From Anaerotignum faecicola (lineage in GTDB: Bacteria; Bacillota; Clostridia; Lachnospirales; Anaerotignaceae), in the NCBI GenBank assembly GCA_024460105.1, contig JANFXS010000001.1:339895-403894 (forward strand): a DNA stretch of 64,000 bases, written 5' to 3'. The notes below the pieces were generated by a model. The model was not told the origin of the DNA and did not search any database. It saw only the letters and a program-made list of their open reading frames with translations. The first letter of the stretch is position 1. The number at the start of each line of letters is the position of its first letter. This document shows positions 8,128 through 15,474 of this stretch, piece by piece. A program made the translations under genes and the position numbers.

Positions 8128-9492
8128 TCATTCCTCCTCAAATGCTTTGGCCTTAATCATTATTGCGCATTCAATCCTCTTTTTCTGGAGGTCGCATCCT
8201 ATTTTATACGGGTTTAAAAGCCCCCCGCCAAGCTGGTAGGCATTGGCCGCACACCCGCCGCTGCAGTAAAATCTTGCCCAGCATTTTTTACATTCTTCTT
8301 TTGCATAAACGTTGCAGTTTGAAAATTCTTCCCTCAGCTTTGGCGTTTTAACTCCGTCAAAAACATCTCCCATTTTAAATCCTTCAAGCCCTACAAACTG
8401 GTGGCATGGGTAAAGCTCTCCTGAAGGCGTAACGGCAAGGTATTCCGTACCGGCCCCGCATCCTGACAGCCTTTTGGCGACGCATGGTCCTCCGGAAAGG
8501 TCAATATTAAAGTGGAAGAAATTGAAATCCCTCTTTCCGCCTTCCTTATGTCTTTCATAAAGCTCAGCGGCAAGCTTTTCATACTCTCTGCATATCGTTT
8601 CTATGTCGTCCTCGCGTATTGCGTAAACATCGTCCTCCGTACCCACAACAGGCTCGACGCTTATCTGCTTAAATCCCAAATCGGCCATATGGAGCACGTC
8701 TTTGCTGAAATCAAGGTTATTCCTTGTAAACGTCCCCCTTATATAATAATCAGTCTGCCCGCGGCTTTCGGCAAGTTTTTGGAATTTAGGCACTATAATG
8801 TCATAACTTCCCTGCCCGCCCGCACGGGGACGCATTTTATCATTAATTTCTTTCCTCCCGTCTAAGCTTATAACAACGTTCTGCATATTTTCATTGATAT
8901 AATCCATAATTTCGTCATTAAGAAGTATACCGTTAGTAGTTATTGTAAAGCGGAAATTTTTGTTATGAATTTTTTCCTGGCTGCGGCCGTATTCGACAAT
9001 TTCCTTAACGACTCCGAAATTCATTAAAGGCTCGCCGCCGAAAAAGTCCACTTCTAAATTATGCCTCGAACCTGAATTTTTTATTATAAAATCAATAGCC
9101 GCCTTTCCGACTTCCGCGCTCATAAGCTCCCTTTTGCCGTGATACTCGCCTTCTTCTGCAAAGCAGTACACGCATTTAAGGTTGCAGTCGTGGGCTATAT
9201 GCAGACAGAGCGCTTTAACGACAGGATCCCTTGCGGCAACCATATCCAAAACGTCGACATAGCCGTCCTCCGTAAATATCATGCCTTTGTTTTTAAGTTC
9301 TTCTATTTCGCTTAACGCTTCTTTTATTTCATCAGCGCCGTATGTGTCCGAAAATTTTCTGATAATCTCGTCATCGGAACATTTGCCGAATTCGTCGACC
9401 AAATCATATACTATTTTATCAACGACATGTACAGCCCCACTTGCTACGTCAATAATAACATTAACGCCGTTCATACTAAACTTATGTATCAT
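8128..9492 (-). CDS. scfB: SCIFF peptide radical SAM maturase
   Basis: Radical SAM/SPASM enzyme that installs thioether crosslinks (ranthipeptide type) on the SCIFF peptide. The [4Fe-4S] motif CNLKCVYC lies near residue 95, followed by EVDFFGGEPLMNF. The C-terminal SPASM region has many cysteines, including ELYPCHQFVG, CKKCWARFYCSGGCA and a last Cys in IGCDLQKKR. The start at 9492 (MIHKFSMNGVNVI) has AAAGGGAG upstream and matches the family's N-terminus; a longer frame to 9555 has no support. It ends five bases before secD. Confidence 0.95.
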   Translation of the reverse strand: MIHKFSMNGVNVIIDVASGAVHVVDKIVYDLVDEFGKCSDDEIIRKFSDTYGADEIKEALSEIEELKNKGMIFTEDGYVDVLDMVAARDPVVKALCLHIAHDCNLKCVYCFAEEGEYHGKRELMSAEVGKAAIDFIIKNSGSRHNLEVDFFGGEPLMNFGVVKEIVEYGRSQEKIHNKNFRFTITTNGILLNDEIMDYINENMQNVVISLDGRKEINDKMRPRAGGQGSYDIIVPKFQKLAESRGQTDYYIRGTFTRNNLDFSKDVLHMADLGFKQISVEPVVGTEDDVYAIREDDIETICREYEKLAAELYERHKEGGKRDFNFFHFNIDLSGGPCVAKRLSGCGAGTEYLAVTPSGELYPCHQFVGLEGFKMGDVFDGVKTPKLREEFSNCNVYAKEECKKCWARFYCSGGCAANAYQLGGGLLNPYKIGCDLQKKRIECAIMIKAKAFEEE

Positions 9493-9774
9493 CAAAAACT
9501 CCCTTTCGTCATATAAGTTTACAGGCAGTATTATAAAACATGCCTTAATTAACATTCACGTTGTCTTTTTTCGGCCGTTTTCCCTATATATAAGCATGCC
9601 CAAATTCTTCCGGAATAAATGCCGTGCAGTTATGAAACCCATTATAACTGCATATGCGCCCTCCAACCGGAGATATGGCCCTGTATCCTTAAAAAAGCGG
9701 CCTAAAAAATATATAGTAATACGGCGGCCTTCTTTCCGCATACAAATCTAAATTCGGCGTATGTTGCGTTCAAA

Positions 9775-9810
9775 CAATAAAAAGCCCCGATTTCAGCTAA
9801 ACCGAGGCTA
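9775..9810 (-). terminator. terminator between SCIFF and its maturase
   Basis: AGCCTCGG pairs with CGGGGCT around a TTTAGCTGAAAT loop, followed by TTTTTATTG on the minus strand. It lies about 200 bases after the SCIFF stop and could reduce read-through to the maturase, giving more peptide than enzyme. The rest of 9493-10009 shows no convincing gene. Confidence 0.65.
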
Positions 9811-10009
9811 CAATAACTGTTCTGCCAATATTAATTTGCCAAAACAAAACGGAAAAAACCGCATAAAAACAAACTTAACGTTTCTTTAATTGTCGTCGCT
9901 TCCTCCGAAAACATGCGCCAGCCGCAATATTTTTTATCTGAAGCCGCCGTTAAAAACAACCGAAAAATAATTGCTCCCGGCTTTGGGACAAAGCGGTTTT
10001 CTCAGGAAA

Positions 10010-10150
10010 TTACCTGTTTTCGCAGGACTGGTTAGCTACTGTACAGCTAGTTTTGCAGGCTGACTGGCATGAAGTCTGACATTCGCCGCATCCGCCTTTT
10101 GCAACTGTGTTTTTAAGCATTGTTGTGTTGAGTGTTTTAACATGTTTCAT
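10010..10150 (-). CDS. scfA: SCIFF: six-cysteines-in-forty-five-residues ranthipeptide precursor
   Basis: A 46-residue ribosomal peptide that begins MKHVKTLNTTMLKNTVAKGG and then carries exactly six cysteines in a short Cys/Ser/Thr/Gln-rich core (about residues 21, 24, 28, 32, 36, 43). This is the hallmark of the SCIFF family found across Clostridia; the N-terminal part is the leader read by the maturase. GGGAGGAAATATAAT precedes the ATG, and a promoter lies 46-74 bases upstream. Its maturase is the next gene downstream. The role of mature SCIFF is unsettled; ranthipeptides have been linked to population-level signalling in clostridia. Confidence 0.96.
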   Translation of the reverse strand: MKHVKTLNTTMLKNTVAKGGCGECQTSCQSACKTSCTVANQSCENR

Positions 10151-10195
10151 ATTATATTTCCTCCCTATAAAATCCAGTAATAATATTCTTGTAAG

Positions 10196-10224
10196 ATTAT
10201 ACCACAACGCATACTTTTTGGAAA
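10196..10224 (-). promoter_or_regulatory. SCIFF promoter
   Basis: TATAAT (10201-10196) with a TG one base before it, and a weak -35 TTTCCA (10224-10219) at 17 bases. A perfect 7-bp inverted repeat ATACTTT/AAAGTAT overlaps the -35 region. Confidence 0.6.
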
Positions 10225-10263
10225 GTATTTTTTGCTTAAAGCGCCGCAATGAAAATCAGCCTT

Positions 10264-10656
10264 TTATTTGCCGATTCCCAGTATTCCGCCTATTGCTCCG
10301 CCGCATACAGCCGCAACAATGCCCGCTCCGCGTCCGATAGTCATTGCAAAATCGGCGGAAGCCGTTATCATAACGGCGAAAATAATTCCGGCGTATATAA
10401 GCCCGGCTCCCATTCCCCAGAAAATTCCGCGGCTGGCCGCGTTTTTCGCGGTAATATAACCGGCCGCAAGCGCTGAAACAGCCGTAGTTATAACCGATAC
10501 CATAGGTATAACGCTCTCAGATACGTCAGTGTATGTAAGAACCGCCGCAAGCGCAATAAATACCGCAAGCGTGATCACGCATCCAACTGCAAGTCCTTTG
10601 GCAAGCCCTTTAAAAACTTTTATGTCCTTTTCCTGTGACGCTTCTTCCTTAACCAT
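10264..10656 (-). CDS. TIGR04086-family membrane protein
   Basis: A 130-residue protein with four hydrophobic segments rich in Ala, Gly and Val, ending CGGAIGGILGIGK, after a short charged N-terminus (VKEEASQEKDIKVF). This matches the TIGR04086 family of small clostridial membrane proteins, which often lie next to the SCIFF/secDF region. The ATG at 10656 has AGGAGGGATTTT upstream; the longer frame to 10686 has none. No function is known. Its stop is 40 bases above the SCIFF -35 and I saw no terminator between them. Confidence 0.75.
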   Translation of the reverse strand: MVKEEASQEKDIKVFKGLAKGLAVGCVITLAVFIALAAVLTYTDVSESVIPMVSVITTAVSALAAGYITAKNAASRGIFWGMGAGLIYAGIIFAVMITASADFAMTIGRGAGIVAAVCGGAIGGILGIGK

Positions 10657-10907
10657 AAAATCCCTCCTGATCTTAAAAATTATCAACGCCGCTTTTAAGC
10701 CGTTAAATTCTGCCGCGTTTAACTTTAATAAGCTTTGTTTTTAACGTCTTTATCCCTTTGGCGCAAAAAACCTCATATAACCGAAATATCTTTCAACATA
10801 AGTTTGTTTTTTCGCCATTAACCGCCCGCATATATAAAAATATATGCTCACGGCATTGATAAAATCCATTTATTATGCTTAAATTATATGTGGAGGTAAT
10901 AAAACCT

Positions 10908-11768
10908 ATGATTAGAGAAAAATATATTGACCTACATTCACATACAACATATTCAGACGGCACGTTCACCCCTCGTGAACTGGTGAAAGAAGCCGCCGCC
11001 AAATCCCTTGCCGCCGTTGCCGTTACGGATCACGATACGGTAAACGGCATTTCCCAAGCGCTTGAAGCCGGAAAGGAATTTAACGTTGAAGTTATAAGCG
11101 GCATAGAATTTGCCGCATACTATCCGGAGCCGAACGGCGTAGAAATACACATTGTAGGATTGTTTTTAGATCACACGTCCGAAAAACTTATAAAAAAAAC
11201 AAATGAAATAACGGAAAACAGACGCAGGCGCAATCTTGAAATGGCAGAGAGGCTTACGTCAATGGGGATGCCCGTTTCATATGCCGAACTTACGGAAGAG
11301 GCCGGCGGCGACAGCTATTCCCGCACTCATTTTGCAAACATAATGCTTAAAAAGGGATATGTCAAAACTAAACGGGAAGCATTCGGCAAATATATTTCCC
11401 ACGGAAAACCGGCGTTTGTGCCGCGTATACTGCCCACGCCGAAAGAATGTATCGATATTATAAAAAACAGCGGCGGGGTAAGCATACTGGCCCATCCAAC
11501 GCTTTACGGCATGAACTATTTACAAATAAAAAACATGGCAAAATGCCTTAAAGATATGGGCCTTTGCGGAATAGAAACGATGTATTCCACCTACAAGCCC
11601 GAACAGCAAAGGGAAATAACAAGAATAGCCGAGGCTCTTAATTTGAAAAAAAGCGGCGGCAGTGATTTCCACGGCGCAAACAAGCCCGATATTTCACTGG
11701 GTATAGGAAGGGGAAACCTGAGAATTCCCGAAAAATTCTTAACCGAACTAAAAAACGCCCGCCCTTGA
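10908..11768 (+). CDS. PHP-domain phosphoesterase
   Basis: Metal-dependent phosphoesterase of the polymerase and histidinol phosphatase superfamily, close to nucleoside 3',5'-bisphosphate phosphatase (YciV/TrpH-like) proteins. Metal ligands are seen in DLHSHTTYSDGTF (residues 9-21), VTDHDTVNG, SGIEFAAYY, ILAHPTLYG and the late SGGSDFHG. About 286 residues fits. The ATG at 10908 follows GTGGAGG by 11 bases; an in-frame ATG at 10875 lacks a ribosome site. It is divergent from the TIGR04086 gene and stands alone. The precise substrate is inference. Confidence 0.85.
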   Translation: MIREKYIDLHSHTTYSDGTFTPRELVKEAAAKSLAAVAVTDHDTVNGISQALEAGKEFNVEVISGIEFAAYYPEPNGVEIHIVGLFLDHTSEKLIKKTNEITENRRRRNLEMAERLTSMGMPVSYAELTEEAGGDSYSRTHFANIMLKKGYVKTKREAFGKYISHGKPAFVPRILPTPKECIDIIKNSGGVSILAHPTLYGMNYLQIKNMAKCLKDMGLCGIETMYSTYKPEQQREITRIAEALNLKKSGGSDFHGANKPDISLGIGRGNLRIPEKFLTELKNARP

Positions 11769-11824
11769 ATAATAATATTCAACGCCTGCATTACATTCAG
11801 TTTGCAAACACACAAGTGGTTGAC

Positions 11825-11871
11825 GGCATAAAGCGCGGCGTCAAAAATATTTTGCCGCCGCGCTTTATGCC
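11825..11871. terminator. long perfect hairpin after the PHP gene
   Basis: GGCATAAAGCGCGGCG (11825-11840) pairs base for base with 11856-11871, a 16-bp stem, and the loop can pair further (CAAAA/TTTTG). It sits 57 bases after the PHP stop. There is no clean T-run, so termination efficiency is uncertain. Confidence 0.55.
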
Positions 11872-11989
11872 TTGCCCTCAATTTGTTTTGCCAAAACCTT
11901 CGGATGCCAATGGAAATTTTTTATTTTGGAATATTCCGTCAATCATGTCATAAAAACTTATTTGCGGATCACATCGGCCCGTCAATTTT

Positions 11990-12290
11990 CCGAAATGAAA
12001 CGCGGGAGCCTTCTAACAGTTTACAAGAGCGCACACGATTTTAATGGAAGTCAACGGCTCAATATCTCTATTAAAACCGCTTGCCGTAGGATCGGATACG
12101 CCGGAGCCCTTTACCTTGATTTTGCGCCGCTGACGCCCATTTAAACCCTTCGGCCCCACAAGGAAAAAATTTTTTGAAGTTCAAGGCTCATACGCGACGG
12201 CGCAGCATATCCTCTATGGCAAACGCAGCCACACAGAAATGCGGAAAAAATTTCCTTGTGGGACGTGCGTTCCCTTGCAAACCGAACTGC
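11990..12290 (-). repeat. degenerate dispersed repeat, copy A (longest)
   Basis: Read on the minus strand, this stretch has a module with ACAAGGAAATTTTTTCCGCA near 12240-12260, later GGATATGCTGCGCCG, and later TTAAAATCGTGTGCGCTC near 12020-12045. The same modules in the same order occur at 42240-42370, and the last one alone at 59495-59530. CCCACAAGGAAA and TTTCCTTGTGGG at the two ends of 12150-12262 form an inverted repeat. ORFs across it have no ribosome sites. The surrounding region 11872-12651 holds no gene I can support. Confidence 0.5.
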
Positions 12291-12651
12291 ATAAACAAAA
12301 AAACCTTCCCCGCAAAGCGTATATGCCCCTTCAAGACAAAGGCAAGTAAATTTAATACGGCTGTTAAAACCACATTTCTCTTATAGGCAGTAATGTTATT
12401 AACATATCGTATTATATCGGCTTCATCATCATTTCTTGTCATCCGCGCTTTAATACAAAATGTACCGCCGCAGTTTAAGCCGAATAAAAATACTCATAAC
12501 AGACGTATACTCATTAATCGCCTAAACTTATATATTTTAAAACTCTGTTTCCATAACGGTTTGTTCAACAACTGCTTGTTACTTTACAAAAGGGCAAACA
12601 TAATTTTTGCTTATCCGCAACATCTCAAATATTCAATCAAACTGCCGTTTG

Positions 12652-13047
12652 TTATACTCCTAAAATATAAAAGCCGTTGTATTTTCCCGCTCCCTCCAGC
12701 CATCTAAGCAATTCCATGCAATCTTTTGGGTTTTCCTTTTTTATTTTTTCAATAATTAGAACTGTCTGCTCCGATGAATAATAGTTAATTCCGAGTAAAT
12801 CAACCGTACCGAATCCACCGTTATTATATGTTCCTTTACTTAATATTTCACTGTAAACTGCAAAAAACTCATCCATGTCGTCGCCGAAAACGTAAAGCGA
12901 ATCATCTTTCCAGTGTTCAACCGTTTCAACGGAAACAATTTCCTTAATTTCAGCTCCTTGTTTTAATTTACAATACTGAAACTCTATGAAGTCGGAACCG
13001 CCAAATTTTCTCCGTTCATTTTGTGATGAAAATGAAATGAACCGCAT
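12652..13047 (-). CDS. hypothetical protein, 131 residues
   Basis: I do not recognise this protein. It is soluble, acidic and aromatic-rich, with no signal peptide or membrane segment. Segments such as EHWKDDSLYVFGDDMDEFFAVY and CMELLRWLEGAGKYNGFYILG suggest a compact alpha/beta fold like many small immunity- or SMI1-like proteins, but this is only an impression. GGAGGCGGTATT precedes the ATG, which supports translation. It is monocistronic, convergent with the PHP gene across the repeat-rich region. Confidence 0.65.
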   Translation of the reverse strand: MRFISFSSQNERRKFGGSDFIEFQYCKLKQGAEIKEIVSVETVEHWKDDSLYVFGDDMDEFFAVYSEILSKGTYNNGGFGTVDLLGINYYSSEQTVLIIEKIKKENPKDCMELLRWLEGAGKYNGFYILGV

Positions 13048-13138
13048 AATACCGCCTCCGTAAATAAATCCGCGTTCGTATATTCTCCGAAATAAACCGT
13101 ACCTTTATACCTTTGGCTTTATAAAGCCCGCTCAAAAA

Positions 13139-13176
13139 TAAAAAGCGTATAATCGCTTTCACCGCCAATTATACGC
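13139..13176 (-). terminator. terminator of the ECF S-component gene
   Basis: GCGTATAATTG and CGATTATACGC form an 11-bp stem (one G-U pair) around GCGGTGAAAG, followed by TTTTTATTTT on the minus strand, 18 bases after the stop. Confidence 0.85.
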
Positions 13177-13194
13177 CTTTCTGTTTTCAATTAA

Positions 13195-13722
13195 CTATTT
13201 GGCGTTCAAATATTTGTAAATCTCGGCTTTATCCAAAGCATATCCGATTACAATAAATATAATCAAGCCTCCGGCGCCCTGTACAACATTTGCGGGAACC
13301 GATGCAAGGGAAACGGCAAAGCTCCCTTTAATCGCCGCCCCGCCCAAAAAGTATCCGAAAACCATCCACGCAACGCCCAAAAACGACGCCGCCATATTCC
13401 TTAATGAGAAAAACTTTCCCCTTCCGCCGTTATAATCCGAAACGCGGCCTATTATATATCCCATAACGCCTTTTATAACGAGAGTAAAGGGAGCCCAATG
13501 GGCATATCCGCCAAGGCAGTCTGCAAGCGCGCTTCCTATGCCGCCGGCCGCAAGTCCGTATCCGCTGCCGAAAAATACGCTGCATATAAGTATAACGCTG
13601 TCGCCAAGATGAACGTACCCGCTGGTTGCCGGAATAGGAATTGTAATGGCCATCGTAGCCGCGCATACAAGCGCAATTAAAAGCGCTTTAATACAAAGTT
13701 CTTTTGTCGTTGTATTTTTCAT
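13195..13722 (-). CDS. ECF transporter S component
   Basis: Substrate-binding membrane subunit of an energy-coupling factor vitamin transporter, about 175 residues with five or six hydrophobic segments. IPATSGYVHLGDSVILI and GGIGSALADCLGGYAHWAPFT are typical of the PF07155-type family (riboflavin/HmpT-like S components). The ATG at 13722 has GGGAG eight bases upstream; the longer frame to 13779 is unsupported. It is a single gene with its own terminator, so it must use EcfA/EcfT modules encoded elsewhere. The vitamin cannot be named from sequence. Confidence 0.85.
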   Translation of the reverse strand: MKNTTTKELCIKALLIALVCAATMAITIPIPATSGYVHLGDSVILICSVFFGSGYGLAAGGIGSALADCLGGYAHWAPFTLVIKGVMGYIIGRVSDYNGGRGKFFSLRNMAASFLGVAWMVFGYFLGGAAIKGSFAVSLASVPANVVQGAGGLIIFIVIGYALDKAEIYKYLNAK

Positions 13723-13819
13723 ATTATCAACTCCCGCATATTCATTGATAAAATAATACCACAACGCCAAGCCCCGCACTATATTCTGTATAAAACAACC
13801 TCATATTGTACCCATACAA

Positions 13820-14584
13820 TTATATAAAGAATTCGTTTTCCTTCCTTGCCGAGCATACTTCCCTGAGCTTATTTTGTACTGCCGAAAGCACATCTTTATT
13901 TAAAGCCCTCGCACTTTCGGGACAGACTTTTGTACATCTCATGCAGGAAATACATTTTTCTTTTTCCGTTATGCTCGGATTGTCGAACGGTATAGCTTTT
14001 ACAGGACATTCATTTGCACATATTCCGCACTTTACGCACTCTTTTCCTGTTTCGGGCGCAAGATGTATAACGCCGTAAGGCTTATACGGCCTGTTTCCCG
14101 GCACGTCTATGCTTACAGGGCTTTTCATCGTCTTTAATTTTTCCAGTAAATCATCCGCAAATTTTTTAATCGAAATTTCATCGCATCCGTCGGGCCTGCC
14201 TGTACCGTAAATATGCATTATTGAATGTTCTGCAACTAACGCCGCCGCGGATACGGTAACAAACCCTTTATCTTCAAGAATATCTTTCAATTCGGCAAGG
14301 GTATCTTCATACGCCCTGTTTCCGTAAACCGCTGTTGCACACGCCGGCGTATTGTGTCCTTTTAAAAGCATGAACCGTTTTTTTGCTTCATCAGGCACCC
14401 TTCCGCCAAATGAAGGAGCTGCAAAAATAACAAAGTCATCCTCGCTGAAAGTTCTCTCAACAGCGTCCACCGTTATATCTATGTACTCCACATCAACGCC
14501 AATTCCCGCGCCTAAAATTTCAGCCGCCTTTTTCGTTCCGCCGGTTGGGCTGAAATAAACCGCATATGCTTTTTTAATATCCAT
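13820..14584 (-). CDS. EFR1-family ferrodoxin (flavodoxin plus two [4Fe-4S])
   Basis: A 254-residue two-domain electron-transfer protein. The N-terminus is a flavodoxin fold with the FMN phosphate loop YFSPTGGTKKAA (residues 10-21) and FAAPSFGGRVP. The C-terminus has two tandem [4Fe-4S] motifs, CVKCGICANECP and CISCMRCTKVCP. Such fusions move low-potential electrons between ferredoxin and flavin partners in anaerobes. The start follows AAAGGGCGGCG. It lies 50 bases after the tRNA terminator and probably has its own promoter. Confidence 0.88.
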   Translation of the reverse strand: MDIKKAYAVYFSPTGGTKKAAEILGAGIGVDVEYIDITVDAVERTFSEDDFVIFAAPSFGGRVPDEAKKRFMLLKGHNTPACATAVYGNRAYEDTLAELKDILEDKGFVTVSAAALVAEHSIMHIYGTGRPDGCDEISIKKFADDLLEKLKTMKSPVSIDVPGNRPYKPYGVIHLAPETGKECVKCGICANECPVKAIPFDNPSITEKEKCISCMRCTKVCPESARALNKDVLSAVQNKLREVCSARKENEFFI

Positions 14585-14631
14585 AAAACGCCGCCCTTTC
14601 TTTTAAACAAACTTAGAATCCCAAATACAAC

Positions 14632-14660
14632 AAAAAAGGCATGGAACAATCCATACCTTT
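14632..14660 (-). terminator. terminator of the tRNA operon
   Basis: GGTATGGA and TCCATGCC form an 8-bp stem around TTGT, followed by TTTTTTG on the minus strand, just after tRNA-Val. Confidence 0.85.
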
Positions 14661-14662
14661 AA

Positions 14663-14735
14663 TGGGAGTTACAGGGCTCGAACCTGTGACATCTTGCTTG
14701 TAAGGCAAGCGCTCTCCCAGCTGAGCTAAACTCCC
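14663..14735 (-). tRNA. tRNA-Val (anticodon TAC)
   Basis: 73 bases on the minus strand. Acceptor arms GGGAGTT/AACTCCC, D-arm TAGCTCAGCTGGGAGAGC, anticodon stem CTTGC/GCAAG around CTTACAA, and T-arm ACAGGTTCGAGCCCTGT. Discriminator A; CCA is not encoded. Confidence 0.97.
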
Positions 14736-14757
14736 ATGGGAGATATTAATTTTTAAC

Positions 14758-14829
14758 TGACCCGTAAGGGAATCGAACCCTTGTTTCAGCCGTGAGAGGG
14801 CCGCGTCTTGACCGCTTGACCAACGGGCC
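14758..14829 (-). tRNA. tRNA-Glu (anticodon CTC)
   Basis: 72 bases. Acceptor GGCCCGT/ACGGGTC, anticodon stem CGGCC/GGCTG around CTCTCAC gives CTC, and T-arm AAGGGTTCGATTCCCTT. This reads GAG and would be the minor isoacceptor beside a TTC form expected elsewhere. Confidence 0.95.
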
Positions 14830-14840
14830 TTAAAGGCAAA

Positions 14841-14914
14841 TAGCGGAGAAGGGATTTGAACCCCTGACACCGCGGGTATGAACCGCGTGCTCTAGCCAAC
14901 TGAGCTACTCCGCC
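14841..14914 (-). tRNA. tRNA-Met (anticodon CAT), elongator type
   Basis: 74 bases. Acceptor GGCGGAG/CTCCGCT (G1-U72), anticodon stem CGCGG/CCGCG around TTCATAC, T-arm CAGGGGTTCAAATCCCT. It lacks the GGG anticodon-stem pairs of an initiator, so it is elongator Met. A CAT-reading Ile isoacceptor is the only alternative and is less likely from the acceptor and D-arm. Confidence 0.92.
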
Positions 14915-14931
14915 AAATCAGTTACTAGCAT

Positions 14932-14959
14932 ATTATACCATTATACAAAAAAATGTCAA
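14932..14959 (-). promoter_or_regulatory. tRNA operon promoter
   Basis: TTGACA (14959-14954), a 16-base spacer, TATAAT (14937-14932) with TGG before it: a near-consensus promoter, as expected for a stable RNA operon. Confidence 0.85.
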
Positions 14960-14994
14960 CACTTTTTTTAATATGCAGACCATATACCGCAAAA

Positions 14995-15144
14995 TTATCC
15001 GGCGGAAATCAAAATATCGTTGTGTTCCGCCCGCACATCTATATCGAAATCATCATAATGCCCAGCCCCCATAGCTTTATCAGAATCATCACAATGCCCG
15101 GCCTTCATAGCTTTATCGAATATGGCGGCAATATAAAAAGGCAT
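14995..15144 (-). CDS. small ORF with a tandem 36-bp internal duplication (doubtful gene)
   Basis: An open frame of 49 codons from an ATG at 15144. A 36-base unit is present twice in tandem (15048-15083 and 15084-15119, four mismatches in 34 compared bases). Because the unit is a multiple of three the frame is kept, giving DKAMKAGHCDDS then DKAMGAGHYDDF. The ORF begins inside the divIC terminator hairpin and has no ribosome site, so translation is doubtful; it may be a remnant. Confidence 0.25.
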   Translation of the reverse strand: MPFYIAAIFDKAMKAGHCDDSDKAMGAGHYDDFDIDVRAEHNDILISAG

Positions 15145-15165
15145 GCCGGATTTTGAAGGCACGCC
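15135..15165 (-). terminator. terminator after divIC
   Basis: GGCGTGCC pairs with GGCATGCC (one G-U) around TTCAAAATCC, followed by TTTTTAT on the minus strand, seven bases after the stop codon. Confidence 0.85.
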
Positions 15166-15171
15166 CGCTGT

Positions 15172-15474
15172 TTATTCTTCGCGTTCTTTAAAAACAACTT
15201 CGTCGGGCATAACAAGCCCAAGCTGCTCCCTTGCAATCTTTTCTATGTAAGCGTCGCTTGTATAATATTCTTCTTCGTTTGTAAGCTTAATATTTTCCTG
15301 CCGGGCGGTTTCAACCTGCGCTTCGAGGCGTTCGCCCCGTTCCGTCAGCTCTTTAAGCACAGTCCTCCTGTATGTAACGCCGGCTCCTACCGCAATAACA
15401 AATGCCAACAGAAAATATATCCCGAATTTATGCGTATATGATTTTTTATTTTTAGGTTTCTGTGTTTTCTTCAT
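15172..15474 (-). CDS. divIC: septum formation initiator protein (DivIC/FtsB type)
   Basis: Small bitopic cell division protein, 100 residues. A basic N-terminus is followed by one membrane segment (about residues 18-35), a coiled coil rich in Glu and Arg (ELTERGERLEAQVETARQEN), and the family motif DAYIEKIAREQLGLVMPDEVVF. Its start overlaps the end of yabQ by 23 bases, so translation is probably coupled. The yabP-yabQ-divIC order is standard in spore-forming Firmicutes. Confidence 0.92.
   Translation of the reverse strand: MKKTQKPKNKKSYTHKFGIYFLLAFVIAVGAGVTYRRTVLKELTERGERLEAQVETARQENIKLTNEEEYYTSDAYIEKIAREQLGLVMPDEVVFKEREE

Noticed and set aside
9556-9741. 61-codon minus-strand frame directly upstream of the SCIFF maturase
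   Set aside because: No ribosome site, no recognisable family, and it lies in the untranslated region between the SCIFF terminator and scfB. Probably chance.
12188-12442. 84-codon minus-strand frame over repeat copy A
   Set aside because: No ribosome site; its similarity to a frame over copy B reflects the shared DNA repeat and not a conserved protein with codon-level constraint.
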